Of a DNA stretch of 64,000 nucleotides, positions 39,658 to 50,600 are shown one piece after another. Each line of letters begins with the position of its first letter. Positions within the stretch are counted from its first letter, which is position 1. The stretch spans positions 27,076 to 91,075 of the forward strand of contig CAZJYI010000026.1 in assembly GCA_964550025.1 (NCBI GenBank), written 5' to 3'. The DNA comes from CAZJYI01 sp964550025 (GTDB lineage: Bacteria; Verrucomicrobiota; Kiritimatiellia; UBA8416; CAYOBW01). The notes beneath the pieces were generated by a model. That model ran no database searches. It was not told the DNA's origin and saw nothing but the letters and a program-made list of their open reading frames with translations. The translations under genes and the position numbers were made by a program.

Positions 39658-39713
39658 GCGACGGTGCGACGGTGCGACGGTGCGACGGTGCGACGGTGCG
39701 ACGGTGCGACGGT
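39658..39713. repeat. Seven perfect 8-bp tandem repeats (GCGACGGT)
   Basis: GCGACGGT is repeated seven times without error, ending in GGAACG. It lies ~210 bp upstream of the RHS start codon and outside any supported gene. Eight-base arrays of this kind are prone to slippage. Confidence 0.9.
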
Positions 39714-40129
39714 GGAACGACTCTATCACGGCGTACGACCTCCAGTGTCTAATCTACGTGCCGCGGAATGGAAAAGCATGTCAAGCACGGAAGCAGAAAT
39801 TATCACTGTGACCGGGGTCTTCCCTTGCTCGCACCCTGGGGACGCCCTCACGGGCGCACTACGAACACAGATGCGCGGCACCCTCGTTTGTTGTGCGCAC
39901 GCGTGCCGGGTCGTCGCCACCGGCGAAGGCTGGTGGGAGCGTTCCCGCGGTCAACGGCGGACCACTATCACGACGAGGACTACCGGCACGGACGCGGGAT
40001 GATGCACGGCTGTCTCGTTGGGGCAGATGTTCGCACGGGCAAGACGGGATCGAGCGAGGGGTGGAGCCGGCTGCCCTTCGACTTCCCCAGCGACCCTTCT
40101 TCCTTGCGATCTTTGCGTTCTTCCGCGGT

Positions 40130-41178
40130 TCAACGGCTCCGCAGTCCGCCGGCTCTCCGGTTGTAGGCGTCGAAGGTGGTCAGGAGATCCTCGAAGGTGT
40201 GCTGGAATGTCTCCAGGTCCATGTGTTCCGAGAAGCAGTGGCTGGGGTTGAGCTGGCTGACGCGGGATGCGAGCTCCGGCGTCATGCCGGGGATGCGGCT
40301 GTAGACCTCCGTGCCGGGCAGGGGAGCCAGGGCATTGACGAAGACACGGGTGGGTTGGATCTCCAGGGCCAGGTCGCGGGTCCGCTTCATGTCGTCAACC
40401 GTCTCGTCGGGGAACCCTACGACGCAGGAGACCTGCCAACGGATGCCGGCGTCTCTCAGCACCGCCGCTTTCTCGCGCACCAGTCCGGTGGTGACGCCCT
40501 TGCGGATATGCCGCAGGACGCGGGCCGAACCGCTCTCGAGGCCGACGCCGAGATAGTAGCAGCCGCAGTCGACGTAGTCCGCCAGCAGTTCCGGCGTGAT
40601 CGTGGCCCAGCGGCCGTCGGCGTGCCACGGCAGGGCAAACTCCTTGAACAGCCGCGCCATCGCGCGGTAGTGGTCGGGGCGGTCGGTGAAGGTCGGTTCC
40701 GCGGGGAAGACGTCGGTAACCTGCCTTGTCTCGACGAGCTCGGACAGCTCCGCGCGTACGGATTCTTCGGGCCGCGGGAGGATCCGGTATCCCGACATGA
40801 TACCGTTGGAGCAGAACACGCAGCGCCCCGGNNNNNNNNNNNNNNNNNNNNNNNNNNNNNNNNNNNNNNNNNNNNNNNNNNNNNNNNNNNNNNNNNNNNN
40901 NNNNNNNNNNNNNNNNNNNNNNNNNNNNNNNTGAAGTGCTGCCAGATCGGGTGATCGAGATCGTCGACCTGCTCGTGGTAGACGCGCTGGTTCGCCATGA
41001 GGACAACGCGGTCACGCGTCGCCGGGTCCCTCTCGTGGCAGATCTCCGCGTCGTAGACGGACACGTCATGCCCCGCGGCGTGCGCCACCGCGGCAAGTTG
41101 CGTCAGGGCGGACGGGTAGTACCAGCGGTAGTAGCGCATGAACGCGTGGAACGGGGGATCTATGAGCAGAACCTTCAA
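40130..41178 (-). CDS. B12-binding-type radical SAM protein (interrupted by gap 2)
   Basis: The TTG at 41178 overlaps the glycosyltransferase stop (TTGA) and opens LKVLLIDPPFHAFMRYYRW, the start of B12-binding radical SAM proteins, with YPSALTQLAAVAHAAGHDVSVYDAE. After gap 2 the sequence resumes at PGRCVFCSNG, giving C-x2-C of the CxxxCxxC iron-sulfur motif; the first Cys would be the residue just before the proline, hidden in the gap. Then follow YYLGVGLESGSARVLRHIRKG and VVGFPDETVDDMKRTRDLA, typical radical SAM barrel motifs. It is the last gene of a glycan operon. The two sides are not in the same nominal frame because the gap length is arbitrary. Reaction unknown. Confidence 0.85.
40832..40931. 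other. Assembly gap of 100 N
   Basis: Exactly 100 N. Unlike the first gap, the flanks share no repeat. By comparison with B12-binding radical SAM proteins, about 60-100 codons are missing. Confidence 0.97.
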
Positions 41179-41879
41179 GTGAAGTATACCTCCCAAACCG
41201 TCCGCAGATAGAAGGCCGCCACGCCGGCGACGTTGCGCAGCTTGAACGCTTTCGTGCGCCGGCCGTCGTCGCTGTAGACGTCTTCCACACCCACTTCCAC
41301 GTAGCTGTGGCCGGCCTTGATCAGTTTGATGAGCCGCTCGGCCAGTCCCGCTGTCGAGTCGCTGTGAACTCGGACCGCAGCGGCCGCGTCGGTCCTGCAC
41401 AGGAGGACGTGGGTGTAGTAATGAAGCCGCAGGCCAAAGGTGACGTTGAGGATTCCGACAAAGGCGCGGGAGATCAGCCGGCGGAGCAGGGGGCGTTCCC
41501 GTTGGTTGGTAGGGTAGGGGACAACGAGGCCGGCTTCGTCTCTACTCGCGAGGATGGCGTCCAGCGCCTCGGTGGTGGTCGCGCCTTTTCCGTCGACCCA
41601 CAGGAAGTGCGTCATCCGCGCCCGTCCCAGCCCCTGGCGGATGACGCCGCCGAGACCCCGTGAACGTTCGTTGTGCAGCACAACCACACGCGGGTACTCG
41701 GCCGCCAGGCGTTCCGCGACCGCGCCGGTCCCGTCCGTGCTGCCGTCGTCGACAACGAACACCTCGTAATCCTCAAAGCGGCCGTCCACCACGGAAATCA
41801 GCGCTTCTACCGCTCCGGCGAGATTCTGCTCCTCGTCCCGGGCGGGGACCACGACGCTCAGAGTGCTACCGGTTGTCAT
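41175..41879 (-). CDS. Family 2 glycosyltransferase
   Basis: 234 residues from the ATG at 41879 (MTTGSTLSVVVPARDEEQN). The GT-A fold is plain: SVVVPARDEEQNLAGAVEAL, then VFVVDDGSTDGTGAVAE and RGLGGVIRQGL, with WVDGKGA near the usual metal site. It would transfer a sugar from a nucleotide or polyprenyl donor on the cytoplasmic side. Its start overlaps the cupin gene by 14 nt and its stop overlaps the radical SAM gene by 4 nt, so the operon is tightly coupled. A longer in-frame start exists but would lie wholly inside the cupin gene. Confidence 0.88.
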   Translation of the reverse strand: MTTGSTLSVVVPARDEEQNLAGAVEALISVVDGRFEDYEVFVVDDGSTDGTGAVAERLAAEYPRVVVLHNERSRGLGGVIRQGLGRARMTHFLWVDGKGATTTEALDAILASRDEAGLVVPYPTNQRERPLLRRLISRAFVGILNVTFGLRLHYYTHVLLCRTDAAAAVRVHSDSTAGLAERLIKLIKAGHSYVEVGVEDVYSDDGRRTKAFKLRNVAGVAAFYLRTVWEVYFT

Positions 41880-42480
41880 CGCCAATCCCGCTGTCCTGCT
41901 CTTCTCGTCCACCGTTATCGTCGCCGTCATCGTCGACCGATTCCCGGCGGACGATAGCGGGCGACCATAACGGAACACGAGTTTCCCGTCCGGCTGTCCC
42001 GCCCTTCTCGCGGCTCCGGCTGTATTGCGGTACGATGGTTGCATCCAGGTACACCGTCGCCGCTCCGTCCGGGTTTGGGCTCGACAGCGTCTCGTGAAAG
42101 ACCGCGGTTTCCGATCGGCAGACCGGCATGTACATGATGCCGGGCGCCAGCCTGAGGCACACGTTCCTGCCGTGGCCGGGCGCCGCCAGCTCGATACGAT
42201 CGGTCTCATTGCCATCGGGATCGAAGAGCACGACGGTCATCTCGCCTTCGATCATCGTGTACGACACGGATGCCGCGGGATGCGCGTGCGGGCGCGAATC
42301 GTTGTCGCGGCAATGGACGACGATCATCTCCTGGATGGGGTCGTCGGTCGAGTGGTGCAGGCAAAGGCGGTAGCGAAGCGTCGGCGAGCGTCGGGCGCGC
42401 TCTTTCAGCATCTCGATCGTCTCGCGTCCAACTGCCAGGACCGGGTCGGTATTGAAAATGGCGCCCTCCGCTTCACGCAT
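41866..42480 (-). CDS. WbuC-like cupin-fold metalloprotein
   Basis: 204 residues. ERARRSPTLRYRLCLHHSTD followed by DPIQEMIVV and the cupin block RPHAHPAASVSYTMIEGEM match the WbuC family, which is found in O-antigen and capsule loci. The histidines of RPHAHP are the probable metal ligands. The C-terminal ~50 residues (ESVDDDGDDNGGREEQDSG) are acidic and unlike the family. It overlaps the aminotransferase by 8 nt and the glycosyltransferase by 14 nt. The family is thought to act on glycan biosynthesis intermediates, but its reaction is not established. Confidence 0.82.
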   Translation of the reverse strand: MREAEGAIFNTDPVLAVGRETIEMLKERARRSPTLRYRLCLHHSTDDPIQEMIVVHCRDNDSRPHAHPAASVSYTMIEGEMTVVLFDPDGNETDRIELAAPGHGRNVCLRLAPGIMYMPVCRSETAVFHETLSSPNPDGAATVYLDATIVPQYSRSREKGGTAGRETRVPLWSPAIVRRESVDDDGDDNGGREEQDSGIGDDNR

Positions 42481-43591
42481 GGCGCGCCTCCTCCATATCG
42501 CCTGCGATATCGTGCAGGGCCTCGATGGTTCGTTCCAGGTTCTCGGGCGACTGGTCGGGACCGCTGGGAATCCGCAGGCCCGCGGCGCAGAAGCGTTCCG
42601 CGTTGGGAAAGTGCCCGGCGTTGTCGAGGTGCGGTGATGCAGCGAGGCAGGGGTTCACCGGGCGTGTTTGGATCCCGCGCTGTTCGAGGAGGTCGACTAC
42701 CATTTCCCGTTCGGCGCAGAGAACGACCGCCCAGAGCGGGACCTCGCCGTCCTCCATGCGCATGTTCAGCATTCGCAGGTAGGAGAGGTTCGCCAGTTGC
42801 TCGGCATAGCGCTCATAAAGGCCTTTGACCGCCGCGATCTTCGCGGGGAGTTTGGCGGTCTGCGCCACCCCCATTGCGGCCAGCATGTCGGTCAGGCGAA
42901 AGTTGAACCCGAAGCCGTCGAACACGTTCTTCACGATGGAGCGTACGCCCTGGTTGCGCAGCCCGATGAGCTTGCGGTGCGTGTCTGCATCCCGGGTGGC
43001 GACGAAGCCGCCTTCGCCGGTCGCAATCAGCTTGGCGATCGACATGGAGAAGGCGCCGGCATCGCCCTGCGTTCCCAACGCGCCCGCCGCGTTTCGTGAG
43101 CCCAGCGCCTGGGCTGCGTCCTCGATTACTCTGAGGCCGTGTTGCCCGGCCACGGCGTTGATTGCCGCCATGTCGCAGGCGGCCCCGTTGAGGTGTACGG
43201 CGATGACGGCCCGGGTCTTCTCTGTAATAGCCGCCTCGACTGCGGCGGGGTCGATGAGGGGGCGGTTCGGCAGAACGTCGACGAGCCGAACACGGGCACC
43301 GGCCAGCAGGCAGGCATGCGCGGTGGCGATGTATGTCGCGGCGGGCACGATGACCTCGTCGCCGGGGCCCACGCCGCACGCCAGCAGCGACAGGGCGAGC
43401 GCGGCGCTGCCTGACGAGGCCGTCACCACGTACGGAACCCCAAGGATCTCGGCCAGCTTCCGCTCCAGTTCGGCGCAGACCGGCCCACACTGGATGTGAC
43501 GGTCGCGGATCGCAGCCGCCATCGCGCGGATCTCATCATCACCCAGGTCGGTGAACCACCAGGGAACGGGATGTGGCTGCTCCGAACGCAT
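42473..43591 (-). CDS. DegT/DnrJ/EryC1/StrS-family aminotransferase
   Basis: 372 residues from an ATG preceded by GAAAGG. The aspartate-aminotransferase fold is shown by TASSGSAALALSLLACGVGPGDEVIVP, VIEDAAQALGS (Asp that pairs with the pyridine ring) and SMSIAKLIATGEGGF, with Lys187 as the PLP Schiff-base lysine. The family makes amino sugars by transamination of 4- or 3-keto nucleotide sugars. It heads the operon aminotransferase-cupin-GT2-radical SAM, consistent with surface glycan assembly. No signal peptide; cytoplasmic. The exact keto-sugar cannot be read from sequence. Confidence 0.92.
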   Translation of the reverse strand: MRSEQPHPVPWWFTDLGDDEIRAMAAAIRDRHIQCGPVCAELERKLAEILGVPYVVTASSGSAALALSLLACGVGPGDEVIVPAATYIATAHACLLAGARVRLVDVLPNRPLIDPAAVEAAITEKTRAVIAVHLNGAACDMAAINAVAGQHGLRVIEDAAQALGSRNAAGALGTQGDAGAFSMSIAKLIATGEGGFVATRDADTHRKLIGLRNQGVRSIVKNVFDGFGFNFRLTDMLAAMGVAQTAKLPAKIAAVKGLYERYAEQLANLSYLRMLNMRMEDGEVPLWAVVLCAEREMVVDLLEQRGIQTRPVNPCLAASPHLDNAGHFPNAERFCAAGLRIPSGPDQSPENLERTIEALHDIAGDMEEARHA

Positions 43592-43998
43592 TTCTCGATA
43601 CCTTTCGCGCGGATGTTAACAGACCGTTGCGCCAAAAGCTACTGTGGGTGTACTCCCGTCATTCCCGCTATGGCCCGGGACCTTGCGGGGGCATGGTCAC
43701 GCTGCTGGTGGCGGGGAGGGGGAGACCGCAGAATGATGAACACCGAATGATGAATACTGAAGTGAGAGTGGGGCAATCACACTTCGACATTGGGCGTTCA
43801 GAGTTCAGTATTCGACATTTCCCATCCCCGAAAACGCATGCTCACCGACTTTGTGAGTGTGCTTCCCCGGGAGAAGATGATCTTGCTGGACGAGGCCCTG
43901 AGAGCGGCGCTTGAGTTGTACCGCGATTGAGACGATAGGGGGCCGCAAAAGGCGTTTGGCTGGACATCTGGCGTCATTAACGCCATAATCCTGCCAGA
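43592..43998. other. Non-coding stretch with inverted short repeats
   Basis: No gene is supported over ~400 bp. GAATACTGAA (43752-43761) and TTCAGTATTC (43804-43813) form an inverted repeat within AATGATGAA-type low-complexity sequence, and a CCGTCATTCCCGCTATG-like segment lies at 43657-43674. The region is the leader of both the divergent glycan operon and the damaged toxin-antitoxin pair. Confidence 0.6.
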
Positions 43999-44293
43999 AC
44001 GAAATACGAGATCATCCTGTTCCCCTCAGGCTCGGGCACAGTTCCACGCATTGTCCGCGTACGACAGGGCGAGAGTGCGGGACGCGATAGACACGCACCT
44101 TGTGCGCCGGCCGATGGCACAGGGCAAGAGCCGAATCAAGCGATTACGGGGTCTGCAAAAGCCTCAATACCGGCTCCGCGTCGCCGACTTGCGCGTGTTC
44201 TACGACGTCGAGAACGAGATGGTCATCGTCCACGGGATCATCGACAAGCCGCACGCCGCCGAGTGGCTGGCGGAAGAAGGAGAATCGCCATGA
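43999..44293 (+). pseudogene. RelE/ParE-type toxin gene with lost ATG and a frameshift
   Basis: Frame 1 begins ACG-AAA-TAC-GAG (K-Y-E-I-I-L-F-P) where RelE proteins start MKYEIIL. Near 44023-44026 the similarity switches by one base to the frame reading QARAQFHALSAYDRARVRDA, then THLVRRPMAQGKSRIKRLRG and YRLRVADLRVFYDVE, the rest of a RelE/ParE toxin. So both the start codon and the frame are damaged. A shortened protein from a TTG at 44051 (80 residues) would lack the first strand and helix. The stop overlaps the antitoxin ATG by 4 nt. Sequencing error remains possible for the single-base shift. Confidence 0.7.
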
Positions 44294-44583
44294 AACAGGT
44301 TGCACTGGCCGAGTTCAGAGACCACCTGTCCCACTACCTGGTCGAAGCGCAGAAAGAACAGATCGTCGTCACGAAGCACGGCAAGCCCGCCGGCGTGCTT
44401 GCCGGTTTCGCGACGGATGATGACTGGTTTGATTTTCAACTGGAGAACGATCCTCGTTTCCTGAGAAAGATCGAGGAATCACGCGCCAGCATTCGAGATG
44501 GGCAAGGCGTCCCGTGGGAACAGGTCAAACGAGAAGATGATGAGCGAGCCAAGACGGTCAGCACGCGCCGCACAGCGCGCTGA
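44290..44583 (+). CDS. Phd/YefM-type antitoxin (intact)
   Basis: 97 residues: MKQVALAEFRDHLSHYLVEA with IVVTKHGKPAGVLAGF is the Phd/YefM fold, followed by a C-terminal toxin-binding region (DDDWFDFQLENDPRFLRKIE). It follows the RelE relic with a 4-nt overlap, the toxin-first order seen in many RelE-Phd pairs. With its toxin apparently dead, it may be an orphan that can still protect against related toxins. Confidence 0.85.
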   Translation: MKQVALAEFRDHLSHYLVEAQKEQIVVTKHGKPAGVLAGFATDDDWFDFQLENDPRFLRKIEESRASIRDGQGVPWEQVKREDDERAKTVSTRRTAR

Positions 44584-44609
44584 CGCGCCTCACTAATTGA
44601 CAGGCGACA

Positions 44610-47600
44610 ATGCGGAGGCAATGTTTGATTGTACGACTCCCCAGAGCAGCTTGCTGCGCAGGCCTTGTCGCCGTCGCGGTCTGCACGACCATGGCTGATT
44701 TCACGGCGTTCAACGACGTGGCGTCCGGGCCGCAGACCCACGCCAACACCACCTTGTACAAGCCCAACGGGACGGCGTCGGGCTTTCTCGTCGATGTCAC
44801 GTCCGGGCAGACGACGACCGTCTTTGTGACGACCAGTCAGATTGGTGTTCGCTACGCCAACAGCGGGGCCAATCCCGCTGCCGGCACCGACGCGTACGAG
44901 ATCTTCAACGGGTTCGTCGATCTGACCGGCCAGACGGGGAACGGGCTGGAGATATCCGGCGGCGACTTCTTCACCTACACCTTCTCGCAGCTGGACACGG
45001 CGAGCGTCTACGACTTCGCCGGCACGGCGATTCGCGGGAATAATAACTACAGGAACCGCTGGACCCTGGTGACGCTCAACGGGGCGGCTTCGTTCGTTGC
45101 ACGGCACAGCTCGGGGGACGGCGTTTATACCGACGGACTCGATGCGAACCAGGCGGCGCTCTGGGTCGGCGCGAACCACAACGCGGGCCAGGGCTGGGTC
45201 GTGCGGTGGGCCGACATCGATCCGGGCGCGGACGGCACTTTCGAGGTCGTGTCGCAGCAGTACACCGGCCCGATTCCCACAACGGTGGATCCCGGCGGGA
45301 TGGCGGACGGTTCAAAGGGCTACGCGATCTCGGGCATGCGTCTCGTCGAAACCCTCAGCCTCCCCGGACTGCCTGTTGTGGTCAACGTGCCCGCCACGAA
45401 CATTACCGGCGGCACGGCCCGAATCGGCGGAACAATCACGGACATCGGGAGCAACGCGCCCAACGTGACGGTCTTCTACGGGGATGAAGACGGCATCAAC
45501 CAGCCGGGCAGCTGGGACCACGAGGTGGATCTCGGTGTCCAGGCGGGGGGCTTTTCGACGGTCATCAGCAATCTGAACCCGGGGGGCACGTACTACTTTC
45601 GGTGCCGGGCTTCCAACACCGTCGGCACGCGGTGGGCGGTCCCGAGCCTGTCTTTCGCCGCCTCGGTGATCGCCCCGGCGGTGGACAACAGGAGTCCCGA
45701 GAACATCACCGGCACGTCGGCGGAGCTGCGCGGTGCGGTGACGGCGTCGGGCGGCGAGACGCCCGTTGCCGCCTTCTACTACGGAACGGCGGACCCCGGT
45801 GCGACCTTCGGGTGGGAAGCGTCGATTGATGCGGGTGTGCAGCCGGGACCATTCTCGAGGGCCGTTTCGGGCCTGGATCCGCTGACAACCTACTTCTACC
45901 GGGCGTTTGCCTCCAACAGCGCGGGCGGCGCATGGGCGCCGACGAGCGCCTCGTTCCGAACGGCTGCCGTTTTGCCCCCGGCCGTGACGAACACGGCCGC
46001 CACGGACATCACCGGCACCTCGGCCGTACTGCACGGGTTGGTGACCGATACCGGCGGCGACGTACCGTTCGTGACGGTGTACTACGGCGGAAGCGACGGC
46101 GGCATGCTGAAGGGGAATTGGGAGCACGCGGTGGCGGTCGGGTTGAGCGGCGGGTCCTTCCTCGCGTATGCGACCGGGCTCGACTCGGAGACCACGTACC
46201 ACTATCGCGTGCACGCCCGGAACGCGGCGGGCGAGGCGTGGGCGCCGGTGTCGTCGACATTCACGACGCTGGTCGCTCCCGAGCTCACCGTGGTGATCAA
46301 CGAGGTGCACTACGATCCCGACGACAAGACCCGGCCCGTGGAGTTCATCGAGTTGCTCAATACCGGCACCCAGGTACTGGACATCTCCGGCTGGTCGATC
46401 TCCGACGCCGTGGATTACGTCTTTCCGCCGGCTTCGAGCATCGGAACGGGCGCCTACCTGGTGATCTGCCAGGACACCAACGCCTGCCTCGCCGAGTTCG
46501 GCGTTCAGGGCTTCGGTCAGTGGGAGGCGGGTGACCGGTTGTCGAACCAGGGAGAGGAGGTCACGCTGCGGAACGGGGCCGGCGCCGCGGTGGACAGGGT
46601 GGACTACGGCGTGGGTTTCCCGTGGCCGACCTCGGCCAACGGCGAGGGGTCGTCGATGGAGCTGATTCACCCCTTGATCGACAACGACCTCGGCGGCGCC
46701 TGGCGCAGCAGCGTGGGGGATCCCACGCCCGGCGCGGCAAACTCGGTATACACCACGAACATCCCTCCCCGGATCAGGCAGGTGGATCACGGGGGCGGGC
46801 CGGTTGCGCCGGGGGTGCCGGTGACCGTGACGGCGAAGGTGACCGACCCCAACGGCGTCGGCGGCGTGTCCCTTGCGTACCAGCTCGTCGAGCCCGGGGA
46901 TTACGTCGCCATCAACGATCCGCGTTACGCGACCGACTGGACGACCGTGACCATGACGGACGACGGGACGCAGGGCGATGCGGTAGCGGGTGACAGCCGC
47001 TATTCCGTGGTGCTGCAGTGGAGGATTCAGACGCACCGCCGCCTGGTGCGCTACCGCATCACGGCCACCGACACTCTCGGCAACGCCGTCACCGTGCCCT
47101 ATGATGACGACGGTCAACCGAACTTCGCGTATTTCTGTTATGGCGCCGTTCCCGACTGGACGGGGTCGGCTCGCCCCGGCGTGGAGCCGGACATCACCTA
47201 CAGCAGCAGCCTGTTGACGCGGCTTCCCGTGTACCACCTGATCACAACCGGCAAGGACCACGAGGAGGCGATGTACATTCCGGATTCGACTGCCGGCAGG
47301 TATGGCGGAAGTCTCTACCAGTGGCGCGGAGCGCTGGTCTATGACGGGGTGGTCTACGACCACATCCGTTTCCGGGCCCGGGGCGGGGTGTGGCGCTACG
47401 CGATGGGCAAGAACATGTGGAAGTTCGATTTCAACCGGGCGCGCAGCTTCCAGGCCCGCGACGACTACGGGAAGAAGTACGCCACGACCTGGGACAAGCT
47501 GAACTTCTCGGCCCTGATCCAGCAGGGGAACTTCCGGCAGCGTGGTGAGCAGGGTCTGTTCGAGGGCGCCGGGTTCAAGCTGCACAACCTGGCCGGCAAC

Positions 47601-50600
47601 CCGGCACCGAAAACGCACTACGTGCATTTTCGCATCATCGAGCACGCGGACGAAACGGGTCCGACGGCCTCGCAGTATGACGACGACTTCCAGGGCCTGT
47701 ACATGGTCATCGAGCAGCTCGACGGCCGCTTCATCAACGAGCACGAGCTGCCCGACGGGAACCTCTACAAGATGGAGGGCGGCTCGGGCACGCTCAACAA
47801 CCAGGGGGCGACACAGCCGAAAGACAAGTCGGATCTCAATGCCTTCTTTGCCTACAAGCGCGCCGACCAGACACCGCAATGGTGGGAGGACAACCTCGAC
47901 CTGGAGGACTACTTCAGCTTCCGGGCCATGGCCATGGGCATTCACGACTACGACATTCACGCGAACAAGAACTACTTCTACTTCCACAATCCGGATACGG
48001 AGAAGTGGCAGGTGATCAACTGGGATTTGGACCTGTGCTGGACGACGACCTACAACGGTGGCGGCGGCAACGGTCCGCTCAACCGGGAGGTTCTCGTCGA
48101 AAACGATTTCCCCCAGTTCGTCCTGGCCTACAACAACCGGTTGCGGGAGCTGGTGGACCTGCTCTACAACCCGGAGCAGACCGGGATGCTCCTTGACGAA
48201 ATCGCCCAGTGGGTCTACACGCCGGGAGCGCCGTCCTTCGTGGATGCCGACCGGGCCATGTGGGACTACAATCCCATTCTGACCTCGTCGTACATCAACT
48301 CGTCCAAGGCGGGCCACGGCCGCTACCATGAGAATTCGCCCACGGACGACTTCGCCGGGATGATCCAGATCTGCAAGAACTTCGTCGCCAACAAGGTCAA
48401 CGGCTACCTGGCCGGCAACGACTATGCGTTCGATCCCAAGGTCCGCTCCGACGAAGGGCTGCAGCCGGACACGCCCGCGATCAGCTACGCGGGTGCGTCG
48501 AACTATCCGATCAATGCGCTCACGTTCCATTGTTCTGCGTTCTCGGGCGGGAGCTCCTTCGCGGCCATGGAATGGCGAATCGCCGAGTTCACCAACCCCG
48601 CGAGCACGAACTTCGACCCCTTCGCGGAGCGCAAATACGAGATCACCGCAACCTGGGAAAGCGGGGCGCTCACGAACTTCGACAGCACGATGGTCATCCC
48701 GGGCGACAACCTGCGCGTGGGGCGCAACTACCGGGCGCGCGTGCGAATGCAGGGCGATGACGGCCGGTGGAGTCACTGGTCGGCGCCGGTGGAATTCGTT
48801 GTCGGAGATGCCGACAACACTCTCGCGCTCACCGCGCACCTGGTGGTTTCGGAGTGCATGTACAATCCCCGTGGCGGCGACGGCCTGGAGTACGTCGAAC
48901 TGCACAACACCAGCGCGACGCTCTCCCTGAACCTGTCGGGCAACAAGTTCACATCGGGCATTGACTACACGATGCCTCCCGGCACGGAGCTCGCGCCGGG
49001 CGCGTACCTGCTCGTCGTGCGCGCCGCCGCTTCCAACGACTTTGCGGGCTTTCGCGCGGCCTACGGTCTCGGGCCGTCAGCGGCTATCGTGGGGCCGTAC
49101 GACGGCAAGCTTGCCAACGACGGGGAGAGCGTCGTGTTCAAGACCGCCAGCGCCGGGACCAGGATCTTCTCTTTCACGTACGGTGACGGCCGCGGGTGGC
49201 CGCTTGCCGCGGACGGGGCGGGGCACGCCATTGTCCCCCTGCCGGCTGTCGATGAATTGCAGGCCGCGGGTGCCCTGGACTACCCGGGGAATTGGCGGGC
49301 CGGCACTTTTGTGGGCGGCTCGCCGGGGCGCGCCGATCCCCTTCCGCCGCCGGGCGTCGTCATCAACGAGATGGTCGCCCACACCGACTTCAGCAGTACG
49401 AGCTACCCCGATCACGATTCCAACGACTGGATCGAGTTTCTCAACCGTTCCCCGTCACCCGTCAGCCTGGACGGCTGGTATCTCAGCGACGACCGCGAGA
49501 CCCTCACGAAGTGGGCCTTTCCCGCGACGAATATTCCCGGCGGCAGCTTCCTCGAGCTCGACGAGATCAGCGGTTTCCACATTCCCATCACCAACGGGTT
49601 CGGGCTGAACAAGGCCGGCGAAGAGCTCTGGCTATCGTGGTTCCCCGGGACGACGAACGACCGCGTGGTCGACGCCTATACCTTCAAAGGTCAGGAGAAC
49701 GGCGTCGCGCTCGGCCGTGTTCCCGGCGGCGACCGCTTCCGCGCGCGACAGCTTCCCACGCGGGGCGCTCCCAACGTCCCCGCCCTGGGCGACGTGCTCA
49801 TCAGCGAATTGATGTACAACCCGGTTGCGGTCGGGACTAACCTCAATGAGGACGACGTGTTCGAGTACGTCGAGCTTCACAACCCGCTGCCGTCCGATGT
49901 TCCTCTGTTCAACACCGAGGGCGTATGGCGCATCAACGGCGGCATCGATTTCGATTTTCCGGCGGCCACGCGCCTGGCCGCGGGTGCGAGCCTGGTCGTT
50001 GTTCCCTTTGAACCCGCCGACACCGTCTCCCGTACGAACTTTCTCGCGCACTACGGCCTGACCGAGGGCGCGGCCGATCTGCTGGGACCGTACCGCGGCA
50101 AGCTGTCCGACCGGTGCGACCGGATAGCGCTTGAGCGGCCGCAGGGGCCGGACCTGCCCGACACCAACCGCTCGTGGGTGGTTGTCGACGAGCTCATATA
50201 CGCCGATCAGTTTCCTTTCCCGACATCGGCCGACGGCGGCGGCTCTTCCCTGCACCGGCGTACCGGCACACTGGCAGGGAACGATCCCGCCAACTGGAAG
50301 GCCGCCGCCCCGACGCCGGGCGAGGCTGAGTTCGAGATCCTGCCGGACCAGGATGGCGACACGATGGCGGACAACTGGGAGGTCGCCCATTTCGGCCATC
50401 TCGGGCGCGACGGGAGCGGGGACCGTGACGCGGACGGCTCCAGCGACGCTCACGAGTTCCACGCCGGCACCATACCGACCGATGGCGACTCGGTGTTGGC
50501 GTTGACGGACGCGACGCCCGATGGCGCGGGCGGGTTCGTTCTTGCCTGGAGCAGCGTCACCGGGAAGACCTATGCCGTCCGGACAACGACCAACCTGACA

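Larger units (their letters stand above)
39450..40129. other. 680-bp non-coding stretch upstream of RHS gene
   Basis: No gene is supported here. It contains the RHS leader, an 8-bp tandem repeat (39658-39713), a G-rich stretch and, at 40085-40130, a TTCCTTGCGATCTTTGCGTT-type segment, whose complement (CGCAAAGATCGCAAGG) is a dispersed low-complexity repeat type. Any RHS promoter should lie in 39460-39650. Confidence 0.7.

Noticed and set aside
39658..39713. CRISPR or iteron-type replication origin
   Set aside because: The unit is 8 bp with no spacers; there is no replication initiator gene or AT-rich region nearby.
45312..48905. A ~1,200-codon open frame on the minus strand opposite the CotH gene
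   Set aside because: It has no recognisable domain, is Arg/Val/His-rich as expected for an antisense frame of GC-rich DNA, and the plus strand carries CotH and lamin-tail motifs throughout.
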